Source of the DNA: Telmatactis stephensoni
Taxonomy: Eukaryota; Cnidaria; Anthozoa; Actiniaria; Isophelliidae
DNA length: 64,000 nt
Direction: 5' to 3'
NCBI GenBank assembly: GCA_029948255.1
Contig: JALIZF010001863.1
Coordinates: 434,001-498,000, forward strand
The position numbers were made by a program, and so were the translations under genes. The notes below the pieces were generated by a model. That model ran no database searches, was not told the DNA's origin, and saw nothing but the letters and a program-made list of their open reading frames with translations. Shown here piece after piece: positions 1 to 9,543 of the stretch. The stretch's first letter is position 1, and every line of letters starts with the position of its first letter.

Positions 1-265
1 ACCACCCTTTGAAATTTTTATTGCCCGTCATCAAAAGTAATTCATATAATTTAAGAAGGAACAGTGCCATCATGCCTGTTATCAATACTGAACGTTTTAA
101 GAATAGTTTTTCAAATAGATTAATATTTAAATATTAGTCAGTATTTTTAAATTAGCATTTTAGGTATTCTTATATATTTAGCATTTTAGGTATTCTATAT
201 ATATTAGTTTAGTTTATTTTGTTATGCGCATCACAGGATTTGTTTTTAATCTAGTGAATAAAGAG
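1..265. other. AT-rich non-coding left edge
   Basis: No coding signal seen. A unit of about 27 bp containing 'agcattttaggtattct' is duplicated in tandem at about 152-205. Confidence 0.5.
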
Positions 266-405
266 TATTGTATTGTATTGTATTGTATTGTATTGTATTG
301 TATTGTATTGTATTGTATTGTATTGTATTGTATTGTATTGTATTGTATTGTATTGTATTGTATTGTATTGTATTGTATTGTATTGTATTGTATTGTATTG
401 TATTG
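266..405. repeat. (TATTG)n microsatellite, about 28 units
   Basis: An uninterrupted run of the pentamer TATTG. Read on the minus strand it is (CAATA)n and lies about 110 bp downstream of the stop codon of the LINE reverse transcriptase, so it may be the LINE's 3' tail rather than an independent microsatellite. Both strands are open through it because the pentamer contains no stop in some frames; the apparent YNTIQ/CIVLY peptides are not genes. Confidence 0.95.
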
Positions 406-514
406 TAATATCATAATTAATTATTTGCGCGAATGGCCGATCTAATTATATAACTATCTCTAAACCTGTTTGTCCGATAACGAGGAATTGAAAATGGTTT
501 TGGCAAGAGGTTGT

Positions 515-1690
515 TTAGTTTAGTTTAACTTTTGGAGGTAAATCTCTCTTAACTTTTGCAAATGATATTTGAAGCTCTTTACATTTCTCCCTATTCAGCT
601 GTACTTTATTTCTGCGCGGCCAGTCTGCTACCTTGTCAGCGATCGCTTGGGCATTACTCTGTTCGCCCTTTTTTATGATTTCGGACGCAGTTGTATCGTC
701 CACATATTTCCACAAAAAGACGTCGCTAATACTTAGATCATTTATCATAATAAGAAATAACCATGGCCCTAATTTGGTTCCCTGTGGAACTCCAGATGGT
801 GCACCACCCCATTCAGAAAAACACCCTTCTGCAAGCTTGACTCTTTGGGCCCTGTCTGACAAAAAATCTATGATCCAATAAATAATAATAGCGGGCAAAG
901 CTAAGCAGCATAATTTACTAACAAGAATATCGTGAGCAATGAAATCAAAAGCTTTCCTATAATCAAACAAGACTGTTCGAATGGTAAAACCATTCCCATC
1001 TGTCCCTTGAGACCAAACGTGAAGCATGTCCAAAAGAGCCAATGGTGTACTAGACTTTGGAATCGCACCGTATTGGCGAGGATCCAAGATGTTCAATACA
1101 GCGGGCTTTACATACCGCGTGACTACAAAGTCCTCAGCAACTTTGGAAATACAGGGCGTTAGTGAAATGGGTCTTAAATCCTTCTTCAGCTCCTTCACAG
1201 GTTTCTTCTTTGGGAGAGGTGATATATCGGCCATTTTCCAGACGCCAGGAAGACACTGATCTTTAAACGATGCATTGAGGATGGCAGTTACAGGAAAAGA
1301 AAGTACATCTGCATACTGCTTAAGAACCCAGTTCGGTATCCCGTCTGGTCCACCAGCTTTTGCAGAATTCAGTTGCAAAAGCAACTTGTGTACATCATGC
1401 TCAGACACTTGTAAGAACTCAGGATCGTTATCTTCCAAAGGGAGCTTTGCGATGCCATGAGGTAAACGATATTCCTCCAGGGGCTCCAACAAGGCGGAAT
1501 TAATTGTATCAGCAACTTGCTTTTCGGTTAACTGGTCGAGCCCCTCGACGTGCAACTGAGCAAGTAAGTCGTTAGAACGACGGGATTGCATTCCACTGAT
1601 TTGTTTTACCGCTTTCCACCAGGCTTTGGGGTCACTTTGTCTTAACTGTTCCACTTTTGAGTTAAAGAAATTTGCTTTACAGGACTTTCT
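515..1690 (-). pseudogene. LINE reverse transcriptase domain (broken)
   Basis: RNA-dependent DNA polymerase of a LINE. A frame of about 379 codons carries RT motif 'LRPISLTPCISKV', motif A 'DYRKAFDFIAHD', motif B 'SGVPQGTKLGPWLF' and the catalytic YVDD box ('WKYVDDTT'). The N-terminal linker 'SDPKAWWKAVKQISG' is typical of CR1/L2-type ORF2 proteins. Upstream, the frame shifts near 1700 before joining the endonuclease, so the copy cannot give a full ORF2 protein. The stop at 515-517 looks like the natural C-terminus. Confidence 0.85.
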
Positions 1691-1830
1691 TTTCCGGTTA
1701 ACTAAGTTTCTATAAAATCTAAATTGACGTGAATCAGAGCGGCATGATCGTGGAAGGCTTGCTGTCTCTTAAGAATAAGTGATTTTAGCTGATCGTTCAT
1801 CCAAGGGGCGTCGCTTTTATAAACTCGCAC

Positions 1831-2655
1831 TCATTTGAGAGGCATCAACATATCTAAACCGGTTATAATCACATCTTGTACGGCACTGAATAGATCATCA
1901 GAAGAGTGGAGACCAGACAAAATTACATTCCAGTCTATACTTTCCAAGAAGCGCCCAAGTTCTGCCTTGCGGCTGTTACGTAGGTCGCGCTTCAAAACGA
2001 ATGTACTAGTCTTAGATTTTCCCTCTCTAATCTTAGGACAAACTAACACGGTATTGTGATCAGCTGACAATCCAAATGGCGGATAGGTGATTGGGTCTTG
2101 GAAGTGCTCATGTAGATTTGTAAGAATCAGATCGAGGATAACATCTTTTCGAGTAGCGCGTTTCACAATTTGCTTAAGGCCATAATGATACTGAAGCAGT
2201 TTAGTGTCCAGACGATTAAAATCACCACAAACTACCAATGCACAGTTCGGGTACATTGACTCAGCGAGGGTGAGGGAACTTGAGAGATGTTCACGTATAC
2301 AGTTGTCATTTGCAGGTGACGGGGCCGGATGATAAACAACAGCAGCGACTATGCACGAAAACACGCGAGGGAGTCGTTTGGGTCTGAGATAAACCCAGAA
2401 AATTCCATGCTCTTCACAACAGTTAAGTGCTTCCAAGGGCTTATAATCACTGTAACCATCTTTGATATAAAGACACACTCCACCATGTTCGATGACACGC
2501 CTATCCTTCCGGAGAATAGAATAGACAGAAATATCCACAACACTGTCATCAACACGGTCTTTGAGACAAGTTTCGGTAACAAAAGCCGAATCAATATCAA
2601 TACGTAACGCAAATTCAGCAACTTCATCGATCTTTGGTGCGAGAGACCATTGGTC
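1831..2655 (-). pseudogene. LINE AP-type endonuclease domain (broken)
   Basis: Exonuclease-endonuclease-phosphatase fold of LINE ORF2, which nicks target DNA. Recognisable blocks are 'HGGVCLYIKDGYSDYKP', the 'VVCGDFNRLD' strand (catalytic Asp/Asn) and the C-terminal 'GLSADHNTVLV' block (S-A-D-H). The upstream part 'APKIDEVAEFALRIDID' runs in this frame to about 2655, where a frameshift moves the N-terminal stretch (2660-2975) to another frame. An in-frame TGA at the C-terminal end separates it from the linker to the reverse transcriptase. Confidence 0.8.
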
Positions 2656-3237
2656 AGCATAATTTTGGGAACAAAATTATACCTTGTCTGGTTACTGATG
2701 TGGGCATTCAAAGGCCCTGCAAAATCTTGAGTGGTCGCTTGATCATCTGGAAAGGTGTTAGCTTGAATATTTAATGTCTCTTGTAATGTGTTATGCAAAT
2801 CAGATCCAATACACGAAGAAGGGCTATAAGCCATGAATTCGTGTAAATTTTGATGGCTTCCATAACTCACGTTGGAAGAAATGTTTGTTGGGGAATTGTC
2901 AGTCCCAGTAAGTTTCCGACGACCTCCACGACAGCCCCCTCGCGCCGTGTTGGTTTTACTCTCGAAACACCACAATCAGGCAAGCGACTCCATAAAACAG
3001 GACAACATCGTGTTGGCGGGTTGATTATGAAAAGGGAGCCTTTGTCCTATATCAAGAATCTAAATCCTAAAATTAATGGAGGCTTAAAGTCTCTAAGGGA
3101 TTAGAATTGTTTTAAGTACTTTTATTTTAGTCATCTTTTCGTATAAAAACCACAACTTGTAATCATCCTATTGACATGGTTATGACTTTTGAATACTTTA
3201 ATAGGTATACTCCTAACTCAGTAAAGACTATATATAT

Positions 3238-3944
3238 CTTATTAGACGGTTTGATGTGTAGTATGGAAGGGATAAATACCGAGAAGCGAGGCTTTTGGCC
3301 CTCGGGATGTATATGGATAAAAGCCGAGCTTCGAGGTATTTATCTGCCTTATTATATGATTGAGGAGGTTTTCACACAAAAGCGATTCAAAAAGACAATC
3401 ACTAATTAGATAATTGTTACCGAATTCCCAGAAGGAAACCTTAAATAATTGTTTTTCAATTCTATTCAGAGAAACACTAACGAACTTCATGATAACACAA
3501 AAGATTTTTCTGTTGAGAATATTCCATCAGTTAGCTCAGTAGTATAGTGGTTAAAAGCGGGTATAGGAGTGCAGAAAGTCTCGGGTTCGAATCTCTGTCA
3601 TTTATCAAAGACTTTTTTTCCACCAAAAATCGATCCTTAGTATATTTCTAAGAACATTTCTAAGTCTTGGTGTTCAAGTGATGTATCTAGATAAACCCCG
3701 GGAATGATAAATTCAAGTGATTTATACAGATACATCCCGGAGAAGCTCTATGTAAAGCCCTTGAATATATAATCATCGTGAATTTAGTGATATAAAGTCC
3801 TATGAAAGAAAACAGACTCAATCATATAATAAGGCTGCATATTTTACGAGTCGCGCAGTATTTTGACGAGCCCGTAGGGCGAGTCAAAATACAAGTGAAC
3901 GAGTAAAATATCCAGCCAAACTACACTTCAAACCGTCTAATAAG
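3238..3944. mobile_element. MITE with long terminal inverted repeats, 707 bp
   Basis: Ends pair as CTTATTAGACGGTTTGA...TCAAACCGTCTAATAAG with one mismatch over the outer 24 bases; a second matched pair 'gccttattatatgatt'/'aatcatataataaggc' lies at 3351 and 3819. Non-coding. It contains the tRNA-like relic at 3525-3603 and a hairpin 'gacgagcccgtagggcgagtc' at 3865-3885. It abuts the next MITE within 5 bp. Confidence 0.75.
3525..3603 (+). pseudogene. tRNA-like relic (possible tRNA-derived SINE head)
   Basis: Contains an A-box-like block 'tagctcagtagtatagtgg' and a B-box-like block 'gggttcgaatctc' at tRNA spacing, i.e. a pol III internal promoter. The acceptor stem does not pair and the T stem is only partly paired, so this is not a functional tRNA; no anticodon is assigned. 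It lies inside the MITE. Confidence 0.5.
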
Positions 3945-3948
3945 TTAT

Positions 3949-4293
3949 TTATTATCCAACTGTCTACACTGAAAAAGAAGAAACGCGAAAAAACGCCTTT
4001 TTAAAACGCATTTTAGGACGAGAAAGTTCTTTTGAAATAACATTGTGAAAACGTGACAGTCTGCCGTGACTTTGGCGTGTGGCGCGAGCTGTGCGGTCTC
4101 TGATTGGCTGAAAAGTGACAACAAGTCAAACTAGTTTTCTGGCGCGCGCGAAGTTTTTTTCACTGCGTACGAAGTGGTGATGGCGCATATTTCGACAACT
4201 TGTAAAATCGGTTTCCTACAATACAAATATCGCGAGATATTTGTACTCGTTTTTGGCGTTATTTGTACTCTGCTGAGTACAGTTGGATAATAA
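3949..4293. mobile_element. MITE, TIR TTATTATCCAACTGT, 345 bp
   Basis: Left end TTATTATCCAACTGT is matched by ACAGTTGGATAATAA at the right end. Interior is non-coding and GC-rich in patches ('ggcgcgcgcgaag'). Target duplication is unclear; TA or TTA is possible. Confidence 0.75.
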
Positions 4294-4410
4294 TGTATTG
4301 ATATTGTATCTCTCGTCGTTCAATAACCCAAAATTTGGATTTTGAATGCGATTATTAACTTTCTCGCGCGAACTCACACTCTGCCTTCTTGTTTTATATG
4401 TCTAGACATA

Positions 4411-4758
4411 TCAATTATGTACCTTGAGTAACTTTAGCTTTTCGGGCTTCGATTTCGCTATTTCTTTGACCATTTCTTCTTTATTTTTCACAGTAACACC
4501 CCCGTTGGTATCTAGTGCCTCAGGTTTTGACGACATTTTCAGTATATTTTCCTTCTCGATGTACCTGGTTCTAGACCACTGCGAGTAGTGACGGTTGTGA
4601 CCACGTACCAAAGATAAACCGTATTTGCCATGCGCGAAAACTAACAGCACGTACAGTGGAAGACCCGTGACAAGCACAGGCAGCCCAAACAATATAAGGC
4701 AACATATAAGACTTTTCATATAAATACGAAACAAAATGATATATTCACTCAGTGACAT
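4411..4758 (-). CDS. Putative small membrane protein, 115 aa, unknown
   Basis: Not recognised. From the ATG at 4758 the frame gives a protein beginning MSLSEYIILFRIYMK, followed by a clear hydrophobic segment (about residues 15-40, 'LICCLILFGLPVLVTGLPLY') and then a basic, charged C-terminal half ending in 'KSKPEKLKLLKVHN'. The pattern is a single-pass anchor with a cytosolic tail, or a signal-anchor first exon. The open frame extends upstream to 4917, but that part is Cys/Ser-rich and unlike the rest, so I prefer the inner start. It could be one exon of a larger gene; no splice sites were decisive. The GC-rich region at 5000-5450 upstream would suit a promoter. Confidence 0.4.
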   Translation of the reverse strand: MSLSEYIILFRIYMKSLICCLILFGLPVLVTGLPLYVLLVFAHGKYGLSLVRGHNRHYSQWSRTRYIEKENILKMSSKPEALDTNGGVTVKNKEEMVKEIAKSKPEKLKLLKVHN

Positions 4759-4917
4759 TTTTACTCGTGGCAAGGCGGTAGGCCGGCACGAGTCTAGAGA
4801 ATGTGCCATGCATGAAAACGAGGCAGCGCACGTCCCAAAAAGTTCATAGGAAAATATGCAGGATTTTTCACGAGTACGGACATTTGATAACCTAAATTCC
4901 ACTATTAATACAATCAT

Positions 4918-5660
4918 TGCATTATAGCAGCTTCACGTGAGTCTAAAGCAAGGTAAAATTTACGTAGTGGCTATTCGTACGTCACCGCGTACGCGTACGG
5001 GAGTCAAAATTATTTGGATCGATTTTCACAGAAATTCTGTATTATTTCAGTAAAGAAGATATCGTATCATCGTTTAAATGGATTTAGTGATTCTTGTAAG
5101 CTATGTTATTAAAGTGTACATAGTAAGCAAACGACTCATGTCGCGATGCTTAGAATTTTTTCAACTCGATCGTGCATGATATGTACTTTTCCAGTTTTAT
5201 TTTCCAATTACAATGCGCTCTCGTACGTACGTATATTTCTATATCGGGTATTAAGCTTCTTTCCGTAGTAGACTGCGAGCAGTCCCTCCTTTTCCTCTCC
5301 GGCCCTTCTCCCGTTCCCTACTCGCCCTAATTCTTCGCTCGTCCAGGTATTCTTGGCGTTCGCTTCGCTTCGAACAGAACGAGGTGCGATGAGGTACAGG
5401 GAACACGGGCTACCCGGGCACTACCCTCCCCTCCCCTCCCTTTGACGGGCCCCCAGACGACCGTCAGATCTAGTTTGAGAACAGGATTTTGAAGAGCGAC
5501 GCCGATTCCCTTTCTTACTTTGTCAAAGACGCCCTTCTATTTGTCTACTATACTTTTTGCTCAACGTTTTGCTCTTCTTCTGGCAAACGGATTATATATA
5601 TATTTACCTTTTCGTGGTCTGGTGATTTCACCTCTAGTTTCACCACTTTTCAATTATAAC
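4918..5660. other. Intergenic, C/T-rich promoter-like stretch
   Basis: No gene seen. CpG-containing patches ('gtcaccgcgtacgcgtacggg' at 4981) and a C/T-rich run at 5280-5460 stand out against the AT-rich background. Possibly the upstream region of the minus-strand ORF at 4411-4758. Confidence 0.3.
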
Positions 5661-5716
5661 TAAGTGATCTCCGCGAGTGATTGTAACACCACTAAAAGTA
5701 GATCCAAAAAAAAGTT

Positions 5717-6045
5717 TATCGAACCAGACCGAAAATACTCTATTGTGAAGTTTAACGGAAAAATATATAGTATAGTGGCTGAACCAGTCATCTGATTATT
5801 CAATGAAAGTTCAACAAACAGAAAAATATACAGTATAGCGGCAGAAGCATGCACCCAATTATTCAACTCTACTTTATCGCCGTCCTACGAAGAAATTACT
5901 GTTGAGTTTCTACAGACAGAATTAAGTTTTATCTTCTTGTCAACTGAGTCACTTATAGTTTATCGAACGAGACCGAAAATTCACTTATTAGTGAAGTTTT
6001 CAAAACAGTTTAGCGACAGAACCATTCATCCGATGGTTCACCAAC
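5717..6045. repeat. Degenerate repeat of about 90-120 bp (2-3 copies)
   Basis: 'gtttatcgaaccagaccgaaaat' at 5717 recurs as 'gtttatcgaacgagaccgaaaat' at 5958, each followed by a diverged 'agt(a/t)tag(t/c)g(g/a)c(t/a)gaacca' block; a further copy of the second block is at 5831. Non-coding. Confidence 0.6.
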
Positions 6046-6192
6046 TCGTACTCTAAACAAGTTGAGACGTGAACATCTGAAGAAGTATAATATAAAAACA
6101 ACAAGACACCAGTAACAGTTGTCATTGGTTTTATTTATTTTTTCGACATTTCTACACTTTTTTCGTTTATCATAAATGTACATGTTTATGTC

Positions 6193-6465
6193 GTGAATTG
6201 TAACCAGCACTTAGGTTCATTCGTCATAGGTTCTCTATGGATGATCAAGTATCTCTCTCTCTCTCTTCTTCGTTGTTGGTCTTCTTGTTGTTGCTGTAGT
6301 CCCGTTAATTTCCTTCGACGCATTTGCTCTGTTAAGGGTACACCACCGAACTGCCCACGACCTGATGTAACACTGTTTTGTGGTCCCAGTCAAATGTGAG
6401 CTCTTTGAACCAGTCAGGATGAGGTGACTTGCATGAGAAGTTAATCCTAACATCATCCATAATTA
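6193..6465 (-). other. Coding-like segment, possible exon remnant
   Basis: On the minus strand one frame reads 'DDVRINFSCKSPHPDWFKEL' and then, after a frame change near 6365, another reads 'GRGQFGGVPLTEQMRRKL' followed by a Gln/Arg/Glu-rich run. The amino-acid composition looks protein-coding, but I found no clean splice pair joining the two, and the family is not recognised. It may be a pseudogene or chance. Confidence 0.2.
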
Positions 6466-6529
6466 ACGAGTTATAAACTGCAAATGTTTTTTTTTTCCTT
6501 CTTCTTTTCCTGTGTTCGTCTCGAGAATG

Positions 6530-6722
6530 CGGTCACGTGTTACAGCTCCTGATTGGTTAAGAGCATAAGAAACAATGCCCTTCATTCATCACCTTTGAGC
6601 GAGTGCGAACTCTTCGAAGGTCTTCGAAGAGAACGCCAGTCAGGAACTTTAGGAATGCAAGATGGCGGACAGCCCAAAAAATAGTTTTCAGAGACAGGCT
6701 TTTCCAGCAGTGAAACAATAGA
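6530..6722 (+). promoter_or_regulatory. Candidate promoter and first exon
   Basis: A CACGTG E-box at about 6534, an inverted CCAAT box 'gattggtt' at 6551 and the start context 'gcaagATGGCGGAC' (ATG at 6662, the AAGATGGCGG motif common around metazoan start sites) fall within 130 bp. The ATG opens only 19 codons, so if real it is a first exon; 'gcagtgaaa' near 6708 could be a donor. No downstream exon was found. Confidence 0.25.
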
Positions 6723-7967
6723 AAATGGAGCTTTTAACTCGAGATATACCTAGACACTTATAAGAGCTTCAGAATGGGCTGTTATTTTGAGCTTGATCTC
6801 CAATACTTTGACCAAATATTGAACTCTCAATGGAGTACTTGAAAATGAAGTTCTCGCGACTCAGAGTAATTCCTTTGAGCTGGAAATCTACGAATTTCTC
6901 ACCCTACATGTTGCTAAACGAACGTATATAGAGGCAAGTCAATTATATTTCTCATTCAAGCATTCAAGAGATCTTGAGAGGTTTTTATACTGAATTTTAA
7001 CACCGAAATTCTAGACCAGACAGATTTATTTATATGTTTTCATGGAACTATAAGGTTCTATTTGACCCGATGCGTTTGGTCACGTAATGGATAAAACATC
7101 TGACCAAAAACATGAACGAAAAAATACACGATCGTTATTGTGTCAAAAACGTCGTTGTAGAAGTCTTTACAGCAAACAATTGAGATATATAGTGAAATAA
7201 AAAGTTGAATAAACTGGTATATTTTTGCATGTTGGAGATATCTAATACCATGCATGATAATAGAAGGACAAAGGCAAACACTAATAGCTGCTGACAGACA
7301 AATTGATTAATCAGATATTCTTTAAAAAGGTCAAAAAAGGTCTTTATTATGTTACGTTTAAGTCAAGAATGCGTGAAACGGCTCGGGGAAGAGTACGAAC
7401 GGGGCCGGTCATTGAAGCCTCTCCTAAAAGGGGCTCCCAGGTCACGAGTGAACGCACGTGTGCGTCTAGTTGCTTTAGTTCTTCAGCCTGTTTTAACCTT
7501 TCCGTACAATCGCGTATGGGTTTGTGACTCGTAAAGTATGGGAGAACCGTTTATATATTTATCACACTGAAAAACGGCATAATTACAAAACCAACCATCA
7601 GAATGAGATCATAAATCATTCTGCAATTACTGAACGGTGGCTATTCTGACACATGCAAATTCAGATCTTTTTCACGGGTGAAAGGTACACAGACAAACCA
7701 GACTCAAATTCAGGGTAAAAAGTCCTTTTATTCAAGTTCTTAGTTTCACAATTCAACACGATTCCTCTTGATCATCATCATGATCGTCAATGAGTTTTAA
7801 TTTATTAAATTTCAACGACCATATCAAACAATTGTATGTCGTTCGTGTGGGATCCCTGTGTTTTTGAGAATCGGGCTCCCTTTATCTACATACGGGGTAT
7901 TTACAAGATGGCGGTGTTAAGTAGTCTTTTCGCTATCACTTCTGTAAGTTTTGGGCGATTTTGGGCT
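6723..7967. other. Intergenic, no gene recognised
   Basis: Open frames here are short and without recognisable domains. AT-rich. Confidence 0.4.
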
Positions 7968-8786
7968 TTAAAAACCAAGAAAAACACCAAAAAAGAGTTC
8001 AAACGTACTTCCAAATAAGGTAAGATTACCATATATGGATGTGAATACGAACGACAGGTTTTTTAAGGCAATTGTTTGATATGACAGTTGATGGACTGCA
8101 TCACAATCTCGACAACGACAAAACTTGGCTTTCATGGTATTCGCATCCACTGGAAAGACGTAAAGGCAAATGTCACACTCAACCAGCTGATTGTCACGGC
8201 AATAGTACCCTTCTCGCCACAAGCATCGGGGGCATTGAACTACAGGTATGGTGTAGAACGGTATAAAGTCACAACAAACGTGACACTCTTTGGGTTCCTC
8301 GTCTGAACTTTCCGACGCTTCATCGCTTTCTTGTTCTTCATCCTCTTCGTCACTGTTTTGACTTTCAGACAAGTCGCTGTCCTCCTGTTGCTCGGGTTGC
8401 CTAGCAACCAAATCCGCCAGCACCTTTTTGTTGCGAACGAGTTTTTTGTCAATGCCTATTTCTGCCAGTCCTTCTGTGAACGTTTTGAGCCCTCTAGGAA
8501 CTTTAACTTCGAGATGGTAAGGTAGCATGACATACTCAACGAGCTCTGCTATGTTGGTGACAGGGATTCTTCTTTGATGGTACATCATTTCACCGTGAGA
8601 GTTCCAGTACAAAATACTTTTCGAAGACGCCAGGGTATGAAGAAATGCGAGAGCCTTTTCTTTGGGGATACTCTGGGAGAGATCCTGCTGAACCTCTTCA
8701 ATATCGTCGTCGACAAAAATGTCCCCTTCGGTGTCGGAAACCATACTGTCTTCAGAATCAGTGGAATCGCTATGTGTTCTTTTCAT
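7968..8786 (-). CDS. Acidic zinc-ribbon protein, Polinton/adintovirus-like relic gene
   Basis: A single-exon frame of 272 codons. Residues 1-45 are acidic and Ser-rich ('MKRTHSDSTDSEDSMVSDTE'). A central conserved-looking block spans about 45-125 ('SKSILYWNSHGEMMYHQRRI', 'ELVEYVMLPYH', 'GLAEIGIDKKLVRNKKVL'). A second acidic stretch lies at 130-165 and a Cys-rich region at 167-230 carries paired CxxC motifs (CHVC, CPRC, CDIC, CRC-x2-C) that should bind zinc. From memory the central block resembles proteins carried by metazoan Polinton/adintovirus-like elements, but I cannot confirm this here. The last 30 residues are hydrophobic and may be read-through beyond the original stop. A TATA box lies about 55 bp upstream. 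Function unknown. Confidence 0.55.
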   Translation of the reverse strand: MKRTHSDSTDSEDSMVSDTEGDIFVDDDIEEVQQDLSQSIPKEKALAFLHTLASSKSILYWNSHGEMMYHQRRIPVTNIAELVEYVMLPYHLEVKVPRGLKTFTEGLAEIGIDKKLVRNKKVLADLVARQPEQQEDSDLSESQNSDEEDEEQESDEASESSDEEPKECHVCCDFIPFYTIPVVQCPRCLWREGYYCRDNQLVECDICLYVFPVDANTMKAKFCRCRDCDAVHQLSYQTIALKNLSFVFTSIYGNLTLFGSTFELFFGVFLGF

Positions 8787-8840
8787 GTTGCTCCCTCAAA
8801 TGATCAACGTCGAAATGAGCTTCTTCTTTATGGGCAGGAG

Positions 8841-8848
8841 TATTTATA
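8841..8848 (-). promoter_or_regulatory. TATA box overlapping the upstream ORF's stop codon
   Basis: On the minus strand 'TATAAATA' lies about 55 bp upstream of the ATG at 8786. It overlaps the TAA stop (8844-8846) of the neighbouring ORF, an economical arrangement more like a virus or virus-like transposon than a host gene. Confidence 0.5.
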
Positions 8849-9056
8849 ACAAAAACAGACTCAAAGGCGACATCAGGGGTGACATGATATCAGACACAAA
8901 ACCACCACCTCGTTGAGCTAGAGTTTGTTTCTTGATTTTGAAAGGAACGGATGGGTCAGCTAATTCACGTATGTCGTCCACATGCTCTCTAAGTCTTTCT
9001 TTTTGAGCAGTTGTGACGGGTAACAACCCTTTGGATAAATTCGAGCAAACTTCACA
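8844..9056 (-). CDS. Short 'QRGGGF'-motif protein, Polinton/adintovirus-like
   Basis: A small frame without a clear ATG; it is open from about 9056. It reads through 'DICEVCSNLSKGLLPVT', a basic/charged helix 'QKERLREHVDDIRELADP', then 'KIKKQTLAQRGGGF' and a short hydrophobic tail. The K-K-x-x-L-x-Q-R/K-G-G-F signature followed by a hydrophobic stretch recurs, as far as I remember, in small proteins of metazoan Polinton/adintovirus-like elements, some compared with adenovirus core or membrane-active peptides. The missing ATG suggests that the 5' end is lost; the gypsy element inserted at 9090, about 30 bp away. It probably belongs with the acidic zinc-ribbon gene next to it. Confidence 0.5.
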   Translation of the reverse strand, partial: CEVCSNLSKGLLPVTTAQKERLREHVDDIRELADPSVPFKIKKQTLAQRGGGFVSDIMSPLMSPLSLFLL

Positions 9057-9090
9057 AATGTCATGAACCTAGGTTAAATGATACAAATAC

Positions 9091-9444
9091 TGTGACGAAG
9101 TCCCGTTGCTATTTACAGAACAGTCTAGTACTTAGTGTATAGGATTACTTATTGCGTTACTCGACGATTCCAGAACTGATAAATCCGCTCAGTCACGATG
9201 ACAAGCAGTAAACACAGAACACTCTAGAGCTATGTAATCAACTATTTTAGTAATATTCAGTAATGACATATTTAGCTATAATTAGAATAGAAGTGGAAAG
9301 GAATAATATATAAGATGTGATTGTAAAGGTTATTCAGAAGTTACAGTTGTACCAGAAGGGTCAACTGGTCAATAAAGCGATCAAGACGACAAGAAAACTC
9401 TCTTTGTGACTCTTAAGTGTCAGGGCTCGTGGAGCTTCGTGACA
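9091..9444 (+). repeat. 5' LTR of the gypsy element
   Basis: Starts TGTGACGAAG and ends CTTCGTGACA, an imperfect terminal inverted repeat with canonical TG..CA ends. 'gtggaaaggaataatatataaga' near 9293 could supply a TATA element, and 'aataaag' near 9372 a polyadenylation signal. Confidence 0.95.
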
Positions 9445-9470
9445 ATTTGGTGGCAGCGACAGTGGGATTT
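9445..9470 (+). promoter_or_regulatory. Probable primer binding site
   Basis: The sequence directly after the 5' LTR, 'atttggtggcagcgacagtg', begins with the TGG typical of sites complementary to a tRNA 3' CCA end. The tRNA species was not determined. Confidence 0.5.
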
Positions 9471-9543
9471 AAAGTACCGAACCTTGGAAGTAAGTGCTTT
9501 GGTCTGATACTACAGTAGGACCGACCCAGAATTCAGTACAAAG

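Larger units (their letters stand above)
266..2990 (-). mobile_element. Degenerate non-LTR retrotransposon (LINE, CR1/L2/Jockey-like)
   Basis: An endonuclease segment lies upstream of a reverse transcriptase segment on the minus strand, the order of an APE-type LINE ORF2. The reading frame is broken near 2650 (frameshift), near 1830 (in-frame TGA after the endonuclease) and near 1700 (frameshift). No ORF1 is recognisable beyond about 2990. The 3' UTR is short and ends in the CAATA array. Clade assignment is from general motif resemblance only. Confidence 0.8.

Noticed and set aside
214..445. Open frames of 66-73 codons on both strands
   Set aside because: Translation of a pentanucleotide microsatellite; no gene.
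3525..3603. Functional tRNA gene
   Set aside because: Acceptor and T stems do not pair; only the internal promoter boxes are kept.
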